64,000 nt of DNA, taken from Mycolicibacterium sarraceniae (GTDB taxonomy: Bacteria > Actinomycetota > Actinomycetes > Mycobacteriales > Mycobacteriaceae). The first letter of the stretch is position 1; every line of letters starts with the position of its first letter. Under the pieces are notes generated by a model. It did no database searches, was not told where the DNA came from, and saw only the letters and a list, made by a program, of their open reading frames with translations. The position numbers were made by a program, and so were the translations under genes. This document shows positions 9,778 through 16,997 of the stretch, piece by piece. The stretch covers positions 4,712,001-4,776,000 of the forward strand of contig NZ_AP022595.1 of the NCBI RefSeq assembly GCF_010731875.1, given 5' to 3'.

Positions 9778-10659
9778 TTACCGAGCCACTATCACCGGCA
9801 TCCGCACGCCGTGCACCACCGCTGTGCTCACCGAACCCAGCAGCATTCCGGCGAAGCCGCCGCGGCCATGACTGCCGACCACCACCAGCTGAGCCGACTC
9901 CGACTGTTCGATGAGCTGATGCGCGGCGCGGTCAGCGACAACCAGCCGCTGCACCACGACATCGGGATAGCGCTCCCGCCAACCGGATAACTGCTCGGCG
10001 AGCGTCTGTTCACCCAGGGTTTGCATCGCCGACCAGTCGACACCTGGAACGTCGAAGACTCCGGTATCGCTCCACGCGTGCACCGCCACCAAGTCCACCC
10101 CACGGAACGACGCCTGCTCGAAGGCGACCGCCAGGGCCCGCTGCGAGAATGGCGAGCCGTCGACGCCCACCACCACCGGGGCGCCTGCGGGGTTCACCAT
10201 CAACGGGTCCTGGTCGTGGATGATCGCCACCGAGCAGTGCGCGTGATGCACCAGCCCGGTGCTGACCGACCCGAGCAGTGCACGGGCGAGGGCCCCGCGA
10301 CCGCGGCAACCCACCACTACCAGCTGGGCATCCTTGGACAGACTGACCAGGGTCGGCACCGCAGGCCCCGAGATCATGTCGGTGCTCACCTCCACCGGAT
10401 GGCCAGTGGTCGCTGCCACGAGGATCTCGGCTGCGGAGTCCAGGATCTCTCGACCCGAATCCTCTTGCCAATGAAGGTAATCCGGCGGTGTGGGCACCTC
10501 GGCGAACATCGTCACCGCGGGCGGATTGAGAACGTGCACCAACCGCACCGACAGCCCGCGTAACGCCGCGGTACGCGCCGCCCAGTCGACGGCGACCTTG
10601 GACTCCGGAGAACCGTCGACGCCAACCAGGACATCGTATTTAGTTGCAGCAGTTGACAT
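9778..10659 (-). CDS. Tandem universal stress protein
   Basis: A 293-residue protein made of two universal stress protein domains (about 8-145 and 158-293). Each carries an ATP-binding loop of the G-x2-G-x9-G-S type: GCRGRGALARALLGSVST and GSHGRGGFAGMLLGSVST. Each domain also starts with a (V)GVDGSP strand. Tandem, ATP-binding USPs such as Rv2623 and Rv2005c are DevR-induced in M. tuberculosis and regulate growth in hypoxia. The start overlaps the end of the nitroreductase gene by 20 bases, so the two are translated from one mRNA, which would be controlled by the DevR-type site at 11674-11706. Confidence 0.93.
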   Translation of the reverse strand: MSTAATKYDVLVGVDGSPESKVAVDWAARTAALRGLSVRLVHVLNPPAVTMFAEVPTPPDYLHWQEDSGREILDSAAEILVAATTGHPVEVSTDMISGPAVPTLVSLSKDAQLVVVGCRGRGALARALLGSVSTGLVHHAHCSVAIIHDQDPLMVNPAGAPVVVGVDGSPFSQRALAVAFEQASFRGVDLVAVHAWSDTGVFDVPGVDWSAMQTLGEQTLAEQLSGWRERYPDVVVQRLVVADRAAHQLIEQSESAQLVVVGSHGRGGFAGMLLGSVSTAVVHGVRMPVIVAR

Positions 10660-11641
10660 TACACGTCTCTTCCAGTTCGAACACCTCGGACAGCGGGCGA
10701 CGCGGCGTCGCGGGCAGCGGGTTGGCGTTCACCGCCGCCCAGCCCACCCGCAGCATCATCTGGGGATAGCCACTGGTCCCGAAGACATCGGCGCGCACCG
10801 CTTCCCGGGTTTCGGCGATCTCGAGCGGCTCGGTCACCGGGCAGGTCGCCAACCCCATCGCCGTCGCCGACAGCAATACCAAACTCGTTGCCTCCCCGGC
10901 ACGTAGCCGCGCCATATCGTCATCGGTGTCGGTGCCCAGCGCAATCAGGACGGCGTTGTCATCGGCGGGCGGGGTCTTCGCGGGCTGCGCCAGCGCCGGG
11001 CCAGCGAACACCCGCGCCGGGACCGCCGCGTGCGGATCGAAGACCGGCGTATTGCGCGCGGGCACCCCGGCGACCGCCCCATGCCGGCCGCTCCAGGCGC
11101 TAAGTTCGCTGAGATAGCCGGAGTCGGTGGCGTGTCGCCAGACCGACTGCGCAATGATCTCGCTCAGGTGCGGCAACAAGTCGATTTGGCGCAGCATCAC
11201 CCCGGCGCGGGCCGCGCGGGCACCCATCAGCGCGATGTCCCCGCCGGGCACCGGCCACGAACTGTAGTTGCGCCGGTCCGTGCGTCGCCGGGCGATCGCG
11301 GCCGCCAGCGCGATGTCGAGCTCGCCGGCAGGCTGCGGGTGCACCTCGATCGCTGCCAGATGGTCGCGGTCGGCGGCATCGGGGAAGCGGCCGATCTTGG
11401 GTTGCCAGCCCAGTGCGGCCAACGCCACCGCGCCGTGATGAAGAGCAGCACCACAGCTCACCAACAGGTCGCGACGGTCTGGATCGGTATTGGGCAGATG
11501 CCGGCTGGGGTCGGCGTACAGGTGCAGGCTGTGCGGCCCGACCCGCCAGCGCCAGGGCTGCGAATTGTGCACCGAAGGCGCTTGAGTCGCCAGGGTCAAG
11601 ACGGCCCGAACCGTGTCAGGGTCGGGAAACTGCACACTCAT
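10640..11641 (-). CDS. Acg-type nitroreductase-like protein
   Basis: A 333-residue member of the Acg family (Rv2032, Rv3127, Rv3131 in M. tuberculosis), a double nitroreductase fold. Recognisable parts are TLATQAPSVHNSQPWRWRV at the N-terminus, HLYADPSRHLPNTDPDRRD, ARRRTDRRNYSSWPV and SATAMGLATCPVTEPLE. Acg has a lid and lost FMN catalysis in the family member studied; it may sequester flavin. In M. tuberculosis acg is among the genes most strongly induced by DevR. Here it is first in a two-gene operon with the tandem USP. The C-terminus ends CNVNCCN, an odd cysteine-rich tail produced by the overlap with the usp start. Confidence 0.9.
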   Translation of the reverse strand: MSVQFPDPDTVRAVLTLATQAPSVHNSQPWRWRVGPHSLHLYADPSRHLPNTDPDRRDLLVSCGAALHHGAVALAALGWQPKIGRFPDAADRDHLAAIEVHPQPAGELDIALAAAIARRRTDRRNYSSWPVPGGDIALMGARAARAGVMLRQIDLLPHLSEIIAQSVWRHATDSGYLSELSAWSGRHGAVAGVPARNTPVFDPHAAVPARVFAGPALAQPAKTPPADDNAVLIALGTDTDDDMARLRAGEATSLVLLSATAMGLATCPVTEPLEIAETREAVRADVFGTSGYPQMMLRVGWAAVNANPLPATPRRPLSEVFELEETCNVNCCN

Positions 11642-11673
11642 GAGTCCACTGTCGCCTGCACCGCCAGAATCTG

Positions 11674-11706
11674 ACAGAGACGTAAGTCCCCAGCTCTGGG
11701 GACTTA
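11674..11706 (-). promoter_or_regulatory. DevR-type operator upstream of the acg-usp operon
   Basis: The segment 11683-11706 is a perfect inverted repeat, TAAGTCCCCAG-CT-CTGGGGACTTA. On the minus strand, 33-52 bases before the acg start, 11693-11674 reads CTGGGGACTTACGTCTCTGT. This matches the DevR consensus core GGGACT-N2-AGTCCC fully in the first half and at four of six positions in the second. The outward-facing second copy lies toward the SDR gene. As a stem it could also terminate the SDR transcript. Confidence 0.7.
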
Positions 11707-11722
11707 ATCGACGATCCCGGTC

Positions 11723-12460
11723 TCAGGGATGCCGGCTGGTCACTCCACCGTCGACGACCAGGTGCGAACCGGTGATGAACGACGCCTTGGGCGACATCAG
11801 GAATGCGACCGCCGCGGCGACTTCCTCGGGATTGCCCAGCCGGCCGATCGGGGCGGCGGCTTCAAAACCCTGACGCACCTCGTCGATATCGATCGCGATC
11901 TGCAGCATCGGGGTGCGGATGAACCCGGGGCACACCGCATTGACCCGGATGCCTTCAGGACCCAGCTGGGCCGCCATCGCGCGGGTCAGTCCCAGCAGGC
12001 CGGCCTTGGAGGCGCAGTAGGCGGGGATGAACGGGTTGGCGGTCAGCGCCTCAATGCTGGAGATCCCGACGATGGCAGGTCCGGTGCCGGCGCGCGCGGT
12101 CTCCTGCAGGTGCGGAAGGAGCAGCTGTGTCAGCATCGCCTGGGCCTTGAGGTTGACGTCGAGAACGGCGTCCCACGATTCCGAGGTGTAGGCCCCGACC
12201 GGTTCTGGGATCACGCGCCCGGCGGCGTGCACCAATCCGTCGATTCCGTCGAGCTCCGTGGCGGCGGCATCGACGGCTGAGCTCAGCGCGACCCCGTCGC
12301 AGACGTCGATCACCGCGTGCGGTTGACCGAGAGCCCCGGCGATGTCGGCGACCTCGGGCGCGATATCCCAGAGCGCGACGCGGCGCCCGTCGGCGATCAA
12401 CGCTTCAGCGGACGCCCGACCGATTCCCGATGCCGCTCCGGTGACGATGACACCGCTCAT
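11723..12460 (-). CDS. Short-chain dehydrogenase/reductase
   Basis: A 245-residue classical SDR. It has an N-terminal GAASGIGRA Rossmann motif, HAAGRV in place of NNAG, a catalytic Ser in VGISSIEAL, a YCASKAG catalytic Tyr/Lys motif and a C-terminal [11 protein letters not shown] segment. It acts on a secondary alcohol or ketone with NAD(P)H; the substrate is unknown. It is the last gene of the minus-strand run that starts with the Mce-associated pair, following a SnoaL-like remnant whose stop is four bases upstream. A perfect hairpin (11683-11706) follows its stop codon. Confidence 0.88.
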   Translation of the reverse strand: MSGVIVTGAASGIGRASAEALIADGRRVALWDIAPEVADIAGALGQPHAVIDVCDGVALSSAVDAAATELDGIDGLVHAAGRVIPEPVGAYTSESWDAVLDVNLKAQAMLTQLLLPHLQETARAGTGPAIVGISSIEALTANPFIPAYCASKAGLLGLTRAMAAQLGPEGIRVNAVCPGFIRTPMLQIAIDIDEVRQGFEAAAPIGRLGNPEEVAAAVAFLMSPKASFITGSHLVVDGGVTSRHP

Positions 12461-12463
12461 GCG

Positions 12464-12667
12464 TTACTCCTTTAGCGAAGCCCGCAGCTCCGCACTCGGC
12501 GGGTTGTCGAACCAGACGTTCTCCTCGCGCAGCTGCCTGCTGCGCCATCCGCTTTCGCTGCGGACCATAACCTGGTGGCAGTGGCCGCCGCATGCGCTTG
12601 TCTCAGTCGCACTGGACAACCGCATCGGGTTGTACAACATCGCCCGCACGGTCGCGGCATCCCGGCA
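12464..12667 (-). pseudogene. C-terminal remnant of a SnoaL/NTF2-like gene
   Basis: About 66 codons read ATVRAMLYNPMRL...CGGHCHQVMVRSESGW...LREENVWFDNPP, which resembles the last third of mycobacterial SnoaL-like (NTF2 fold) proteins. No upstream two thirds exist: the bfd-type gene ends at 12675 and the preceding codons do not continue the family. No start with a ribosome site is seen. I regard it as a truncated gene left between bfd and the SDR. A complete SnoaL-like gene of another subtype is at 39240-39656. Confidence 0.6.
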
Positions 12668-12674
12668 GACCTCA

Positions 12675-12857
12675 TCACGCCAGCCGGCCGGGCCCCACGA
12701 AGCTCGAATCGATGATGGCTCGCACCGTACGCCGACAACGGCCGCATTCCGCCCCGGCACCGCAGACGCTGGCCACCTCTTTGGTGGTGGTCGCACCCGC
12801 CTCGACGGCGTCGGCGACCACCTGGCTCGTCACACCGTTGCACAGACAGACGAACAT
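12675..12857 (-). CDS. Bfd-type [2Fe-2S] ferredoxin
   Basis: A 60-residue protein starting MFVCLCNGVT. It has the BFD-like [2Fe-2S] cysteine arrangement: C4 and C6 at the start and a later CGAGAECGRC pair. Bacterioferritin-associated ferredoxins release iron from bacterioferritin, but in mycobacteria such small proteins also sit in catabolic operons as electron carriers or cluster modules. No bacterioferritin gene is present in the window. It follows the 212-residue unknown protein by 10 bases and is thus part of the fadD operon. Confidence 0.85.
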   Translation of the reverse strand: MFVCLCNGVTSQVVADAVEAGATTTKEVASVCGAGAECGRCRRTVRAIIDSSFVGPGRLA

Positions 12858-12867
12858 GTGCGGACTC

Positions 12868-13506
12868 TCAGGCGCTTTCGTCCAAGCGCATGATGTGCTG
12901 CAACCGGCCGACGAATACCGACGGGTATGCGCCGATTCCAGTGCGGCCCATCCATTCCGCCGCGACATCGGGGTGATCCACCCAGGCAATCGCATCGGCC
13001 TCGTCGTCGAGTTCCTGCAGGATCAGCAGCTCATGTTCGTCGTCGAACGCCTGAAAGATCCGGACGGCCCGGACACCGGCGGCTTCAAAACGTGGCAGCC
13101 CGTTGTGGACGCTGTCGATCAACGCCGGCACATCCTCGATCGCGGCAATCGCCCCGACGATCACGCCCGGCGTGGTCCCCTCGGGCGGCTCGACGAGAGT
13201 CACCTTGTCCACCGTCTCCCCCGCGAAGATGGCGGGGATGTCATCGAGCCCCACAGCGTCGAACCAGTTCAGGAACACCCGCGAGCGCAGCACATCGAGG
13301 ATCGGTTCCTTGCTGCGCAACGAGATCGTCACCATCACCCGGCCCGGGTCCCAGGTCGAGGCGTAGACGAGGACGTAATGCGCACCGAGGTCGACGAGCG
13401 CGGGCCTGCTGCGCTGAAGGACGGGCCACACCCGGCTCTGGTCCGGAACCCGGTAGTCCATGGCGAAGACGAGCGTGTGGGTCTGGCGCTGCGCCGTGCT
13501 GTCCAC
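12868..13506 (-). CDS. Conserved hypothetical with two ferredoxin-fold-like halves
   Basis: A 212-residue soluble protein that I do not recognise by name. The two halves look alike in plan. Residues 8-100 (TLVFAMDYRV...VLVYASTWDPGRVMVTISL...VFLNWFDAVG) and 110-208 (VIVGAIAAIEDVP...AVRIFQAFDDEHELLILQEL...WMGRTGIG) each have strand, helix, strand, strand and a Trp-containing helix. This resembles the dimeric alpha/beta barrel (EthD/ABM monooxygenase) fold fused in tandem; that is inference. It lies between the 100-residue unknown protein and the Bfd-type gene, with gaps of 11 and 10 bases, so the operon membership is firm although the function is not. Confidence 0.7.
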   Translation of the reverse strand: MDSTAQRQTHTLVFAMDYRVPDQSRVWPVLQRSRPALVDLGAHYVLVYASTWDPGRVMVTISLRSKEPILDVLRSRVFLNWFDAVGLDDIPAIFAGETVDKVTLVEPPEGTTPGVIVGAIAAIEDVPALIDSVHNGLPRFEAAGVRAVRIFQAFDDEHELLILQELDDEADAIAWVDHPDVAAEWMGRTGIGAYPSVFVGRLQHIMRLDESA

Positions 13507-13517
13507 GCCGCTGCCGT

Positions 13518-13820
13518 CTAGTCGCTGGCCGGCAGCGGTGTGGCGGTCTTCTGCTCCAGCGGAGTGGCGCCCACGCTCAGGCTGCCCGCGCCGGCCTTGG
13601 TAACCAGGAGTTCGGCGCCGCCGGCGTCGATGTAGCGCTTGCCCATCACGGTGCCATCGGCGAAACCTGGATCCAGTTGGGCGCCTTCGGTTTTCTCGGC
13701 GTCGAGCGGGATCATCGGGACACCGCCGGCGCGCAGGTCGTCGAGACTGTCCGACGAACGCACGACGATCACCTGGGTGTCGCAGACCTGACTCTGCAGG
13801 CGGGTGCCGGTCTTGATCAT
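13518..13820 (-). CDS. Small conserved hypothetical of the fadD operon
   Basis: A 100-residue protein with no family I can name. It begins MIKTGTRLQSQVCDTQVIVV and has a single cysteine (C13), a GVPMIPL segment and a C-terminal SVGATPL tail. The start is firm: AGGAGG lies eight bases before ATG 13820, the best ribosome site in this operon, and the acyl-CoA synthetase stops 16 bases upstream. It looks like a soluble beta-rich protein, but that is only an impression from residue pattern. Confidence 0.75.
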   Translation of the reverse strand: MIKTGTRLQSQVCDTQVIVVRSSDSLDDLRAGGVPMIPLDAEKTEGAQLDPGFADGTVMGKRYIDAGGAELLVTKAGAGSLSVGATPLEQKTATPLPASD

Positions 13821-13836
13821 GGTTGTCCTCCTGGGA

Positions 13837-15330
13837 CTAGTTGGGCGTCGGCGACTTGAGCTCGTCAGCCAATTGGCGGCGCAGCACCTTGCCGGTCGGC
13901 GTGGTGGGCAGTTCGTGGCGGAACACCACCCGGTCGGGCGTACGTGAACCGCGCAGCTGGGTGCGCACGTGCGCACGCAGGTCTTCCGGGTCCGGGGTGA
14001 TATGCGCGACGGGCACGACGACGGCGACCATGATCTGGCCCCATTCATCGTCCTCCACGCCGACGACGGCAACGTCGCGGACGTGCGGGTGTTCGACGAG
14101 CACGTCCTCGACCTCGGCCGGGGCGATGTTCTCGCCGCCACGGATGATCGTGTCATCGGAACGTCCACCGATGAACAGATACCCGTCGGCATCCAGGTAG
14201 GCGACATCCTTGGTCGGGAACCAGCCTTCGGGGTCGAGCACCGAGCCGATCTCGGCATAGCGGCCCGAGACCTGGTCACCGCGGACAAACAGCTCGCCGA
14301 CCTCCTCGGGGCCCAGCACCGTGCCGTCGTCGGCGCGGATCTGGACCTCGATGCCCGGCACGGGCTGGCCGACCGAGCCGAGCCGCCTGCGGGCGGACTC
14401 GTCGGCGGCCTGATGCGCCTCCCGATGGTCGTCCGGAGTGAGAACCGCGATGGTGGAACTGGTTTCGGTCAGGCCATAGGCATTGACAAAACCGACCTCG
14501 GGCAGCAAGCCGAGTGCCTTACGGACCAGGGGCAGCGCGACTTTGGAGCCGCCGTAGGCCAGGGTGCGCAGGGCGGGCAGCGGGGTCGGGGTGGTCTCCA
14601 GTTCGGTGATGATGCGGTCGAGCATGGTGGGCACCACGGTCGCGCTGGTGACGGCCTCGGCCGATGCCAGCCGGATCCATGCCTGCGGATCGAACTTGCG
14701 CAGGTACACCATCTTTCGGCCGGCGTACAGATTCGACAGCGCCGCGCCCACACCGGCGATGTGGTAGGGCGGCACGCAGATCAAGGCCGCATCCCCCGGC
14801 TCGGCGGAGGCGAACTCCACCGTGCCGGTCACATAGCTGGTGAGGTTGTTGTGGGTCAGTTCAACGGCTTTGGGCCGCGATGTGGTACCCGAGGTGAACA
14901 GCACCACCGCCACGTCGTCGGGGTCGGGGAATTCGGCGGCCGGCTCAGCGGTCGCGGCGGCGGCCAGGAACTCCTGCGATTCCAGGCGCGCCGTGCCCAA
15001 ACCCGCTACCACGTACGCATATTCGGCGTCGAAAACGATGAGCGGCTCGGGCAGCCGCTCGATCAATTCGGCCAGCGCCTCACCGGAAAGCCGGTAGTTC
15101 AGCGGGGTGAAGGCGCGAGCGGCGCGGGCGGAGGCGAAGATCAGCAGCGGCAGCATGGCACCGCCGAGGCCGACGTAGACGACACTGCCGGCACCGGAGG
15201 CGGCGATGACGCCCGCCCCACCATCAGCCAAGCTGTTGAGCTCGCCCACTGTCAGCCGATGGTCGTCGGTGACCACCCCGACCCGTTCGGAGTCGGAGGC
15301 CGCCATCTCCAACAACAGTGCCACGCTCAT
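13837..15330 (-). CDS. Acyl-CoA synthetase (FadD family)
   Basis: A 497-residue ANL-superfamily ligase that would activate a carboxylic acid to its CoA thioester through an acyl-adenylate. It has the phosphate loop VVLFTSGTTSRPKAVELTH, the A5 region NAYGLTETSS, the hinge GRSDDTIIRGGENIAPAEVE and the C-terminal catalytic lysine in TPTGKVLRRQL. It starts 27 bases after the Mce-associated protein gene and is followed by the small unknown genes. Substrate: unknown; the size and the GGENI hinge fit medium-chain or aromatic-acid ligases rather than FAAL enzymes. Confidence 0.9.
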   Translation of the reverse strand: MSVALLLEMAASDSERVGVVTDDHRLTVGELNSLADGGAGVIAASGAGSVVYVGLGGAMLPLLIFASARAARAFTPLNYRLSGEALAELIERLPEPLIVFDAEYAYVVAGLGTARLESQEFLAAAATAEPAAEFPDPDDVAVVLFTSGTTSRPKAVELTHNNLTSYVTGTVEFASAEPGDAALICVPPYHIAGVGAALSNLYAGRKMVYLRKFDPQAWIRLASAEAVTSATVVPTMLDRIITELETTPTPLPALRTLAYGGSKVALPLVRKALGLLPEVGFVNAYGLTETSSTIAVLTPDDHREAHQAADESARRRLGSVGQPVPGIEVQIRADDGTVLGPEEVGELFVRGDQVSGRYAEIGSVLDPEGWFPTKDVAYLDADGYLFIGGRSDDTIIRGGENIAPAEVEDVLVEHPHVRDVAVVGVEDDEWGQIMVAVVVPVAHITPDPEDLRAHVRTQLRGSRTPDRVVFRHELPTTPTGKVLRRQLADELKSPTPN

Positions 15331-15357
15331 CGATCGACCTCTCCTGCCGCTGCGCGC

Positions 15358-16035
15358 CTAGACCGGATTGAACTCCGAGATCAGCCAATGACCGTCGATG
15401 TTGGTCAGCTTCACCACGACGCTGCTGGTAGCCAGCGCGGGGTCCGGCCGATCCTTGCTGGTCGTCACCTGATTGACGAAGACCAGCACCACCGCGCTAT
15501 CGGCGTGCAGTTCTGAGACCGCCGCACGGGCGACGGTTGCCTCGGTCTTGACGCCCTTCTGCTTGGCTGCCGGAGCCACGATCTGGTCGGTGAATTGGCT
15601 GTAATACTTGAGAAACTCGCCAGTGAGGTGGGACTTGGCGTTGGCCAGGTCCTTGTCCAGAGTCTCCGGTGCGTAGGACAACAGCGCTACCGTGCCGTCG
15701 CGCGCGGCGCCGGCGACCAGCTTCTGCCGTTCCTGGATCTGTTTGTCGACGTCCAAGGAGAAGAACGAGAGGCCGAAGGCCTTCTGATCCGGACGGTACA
15801 TCCAGAAGTAGACGGAGGCGGCGCCTGCCGCCGACCCCACCAGTAGCACCGCGAGCACGATGGCCGCGACCAAGCGCCCCACGCTGCGCTTCTCCCGGAC
15901 TGATACGTCGCTGTCGTCAGCGGTCTCGTCGGCTGCTGCCTGAGTGGCGTCGGCTTCCGCGGGGTCGATTTCAGTCGCGGCGCTCTCGGTGATCTCGACC
16001 TCGGTTGCGTCGGCGTCTTTGTTTTCATTGCTCAT
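15358..16035 (-). CDS. Mce-associated membrane protein
   Basis: A 225-residue protein with an acidic, low-complexity cytoplasmic N-terminus (residues 1-45), one transmembrane helix (about 54-78, LVAAIVLAVLLVGSAAGAA) and an extracytoplasmic NTF2-like domain ending in VVVKLTNIDGHWLISEFNPV. This plan, including the GxWLI end, is that of mycobacterial Mam proteins that assist Mce lipid importers. Its start overlaps the stop of the second Mam gene by four bases. No mce or yrbE genes are in the window, so these would be orphaned Mam proteins serving a distant Mce system. Confidence 0.87.
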   Translation of the reverse strand: MSNENKDADATEVEITESAATEIDPAEADATQAAADETADDSDVSVREKRSVGRLVAAIVLAVLLVGSAAGAASVYFWMYRPDQKAFGLSFFSLDVDKQIQERQKLVAGAARDGTVALLSYAPETLDKDLANAKSHLTGEFLKYYSQFTDQIVAPAAKQKGVKTEATVARAAVSELHADSAVVLVFVNQVTTSKDRPDPALATSSVVVKLTNIDGHWLISEFNPV

Positions 16036-16745
16036 GGCACGAACTCCACATTCGACATCTTGTATTTGTCCCCGTCGCGCGCCACTGTGACGCTCATTCG
16101 CCAGGCGCGCGGATCCTGGTGTGCCCCACTAGAATTAGTCACCGTCGAGGAAGCGGCCAACAACACCAACCCGCCATCAGCCGTCTCATTCTCCAAGGCG
16201 GCCGACTTGATCGAACCCACCGTCACTGCCTTCGCATTCTGTGCGGTCTGCACGAAATCCTCGGCGCCCCGGGAGAAATCAGCCTTGAAGGTCCCCGTCG
16301 ACAAATCGATCACATGCTGGACATCGTCCTTGGCCCGGTTGTAGTCGATCGACAACAGCGCCGTCACGCCCGTGCGCGCGGCATCGATGAGCTCGTTCTG
16401 GTGCGCCTGGTGTGCGGCGACCTTCTGGTGCGCGACGAGCATCAGCCCCGTCGCCGCCAGCGATCCGATCGCCACGATCACCACCGCGATCACCGCGACC
16501 GTCACCGCACCGATCCGCGCCCACCAGCTGCGGGGGTCCAGCTCGACGGCCTCGTCCTCGTCCTCGTCCTCGAGCTCGCAGTCCTCGATATCTTCGGCTG
16601 GCTCGAGCGTCTCGGTAGCCGGTGCCGAACCACGCAGCCTCGCCGCCGTGGCCCTGGCACGGGCCGCTTCAGCCTCCGCTTCGGCCTCGGCCGCCTCCGC
16701 CTCGGCGAGCTCGGCCAGCACCTCTGCGTCTACGTCAGCAGCCAT
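16032..16745 (-). CDS. Mce-associated membrane protein
   Basis: About 237 residues. An Ala/Glu-rich, probably helical cytoplasmic segment (1-80, many EAEAEA repeats and a run of acidic residues) precedes one transmembrane helix (about 90-115, IGAVTVAVIAVVIVAIGSL) and an extracytoplasmic Mam domain with the typical ALLSIDYNRAKDDVQHVIDL and WRMSVTVARDGDKYKMSNVEFVP. First of a pair of Mam genes. ATG 16745 or ATG 16754 could be the start; neither has a ribosome site of its own, whereas a 23-codon frame overlapping it does (16735-16806), so its translation may be coupled. Confidence 0.85.
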   Translation of the reverse strand: MAADVDAEVLAELAEAEAAEAEAEAEAARARATAARLRGSAPATETLEPAEDIEDCELEDEDEDEAVELDPRSWWARIGAVTVAVIAVVIVAIGSLAATGLMLVAHQKVAAHQAHQNELIDAARTGVTALLSIDYNRAKDDVQHVIDLSTGTFKADFSRGAEDFVQTAQNAKAVTVGSIKSAALENETADGGLVLLAASSTVTNSSGAHQDPRAWRMSVTVARDGDKYKMSNVEFVP

Positions 16746-16806
16746 GGAACTCATACATGTCGTTCGCGTTCGGCACGCGGCCCGCGACAACGTCTAGGCG
16801 TCGCAT
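16735..16806 (-). CDS. Possible 23-residue leader ORF before the Mam pair
   Basis: A short frame beginning MRRLDVVAGR and ending in EFHGC. It starts at ATG 16806 seven bases after AGAGGAG, the only good ribosome site in this promoter region, and its stop (16735-16737) lies just inside the next gene's start. This fits a translated leader coupled to the Mam gene. It is not a mycofactocin precursor, which ends with Gly-Val/Ile-Tyr. It may be fortuitous; conservation in other species would decide. Confidence 0.4.
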   Translation of the reverse strand: MRRLDVVAGRVPNANDMYEFHGC

Positions 16807-16896
16807 GTCGAACTCCTCTCTGGTCCAAACATCCCGCCAGCGTACGGGCGGGGAGTGAGCTGTCCGTCACATGCACGGCCGGGGCGCAAAATCTGA

Positions 16897-16913
16897 TGAG
16901 AATGACATTATCA
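16897..16913. promoter_or_regulatory. Palindromic operator, copy 1 (TGAGAAT-GAC-ATTATCA)
   Basis: A 17-bp imperfect palindrome about 90 bases upstream of the Mam leader ORF. Its 7-3-7 plan and its sequence match the sites at 19652-19668 and 35114-35130. One arm mismatch (ATTATCA instead of ATTCTCA) makes it the weakest copy. Its position suits regulation of the Mam-Mam-fadD operon. Confidence 0.55.
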
Positions 16914-16975
16914 CCGAGCGATAAGTCGCCCGATCTGTCTCGGGCTGAACCCGCCGGCATTACGCCATCATGGTG

Positions 16976-16992
16976 CGGAAATGATATTTCCG
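16976..16992. repeat. Perfect inverted repeat after fadD
   Basis: CGGAAAT-GAT-ATTTCCG, arms of seven with a GAT centre, begins five bases past the fadD stop codon. It shares the 7-3-7 plan and GAT centre with the three TGAGAAY sites but has different arms. It may be a second operator for the Mam operon or a small terminator hairpin for fadD. Confidence 0.45.
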
Positions 16993-16997
16993 TTGTT

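Noticed and set aside
16735..16806. Leader frame as a mycofactocin (MftA) or other RiPP precursor
   Set aside because: The peptide ends in HGC rather than the Gly-Val/Ile-Tyr end of MftA, and no radical-SAM or mft genes are nearby.
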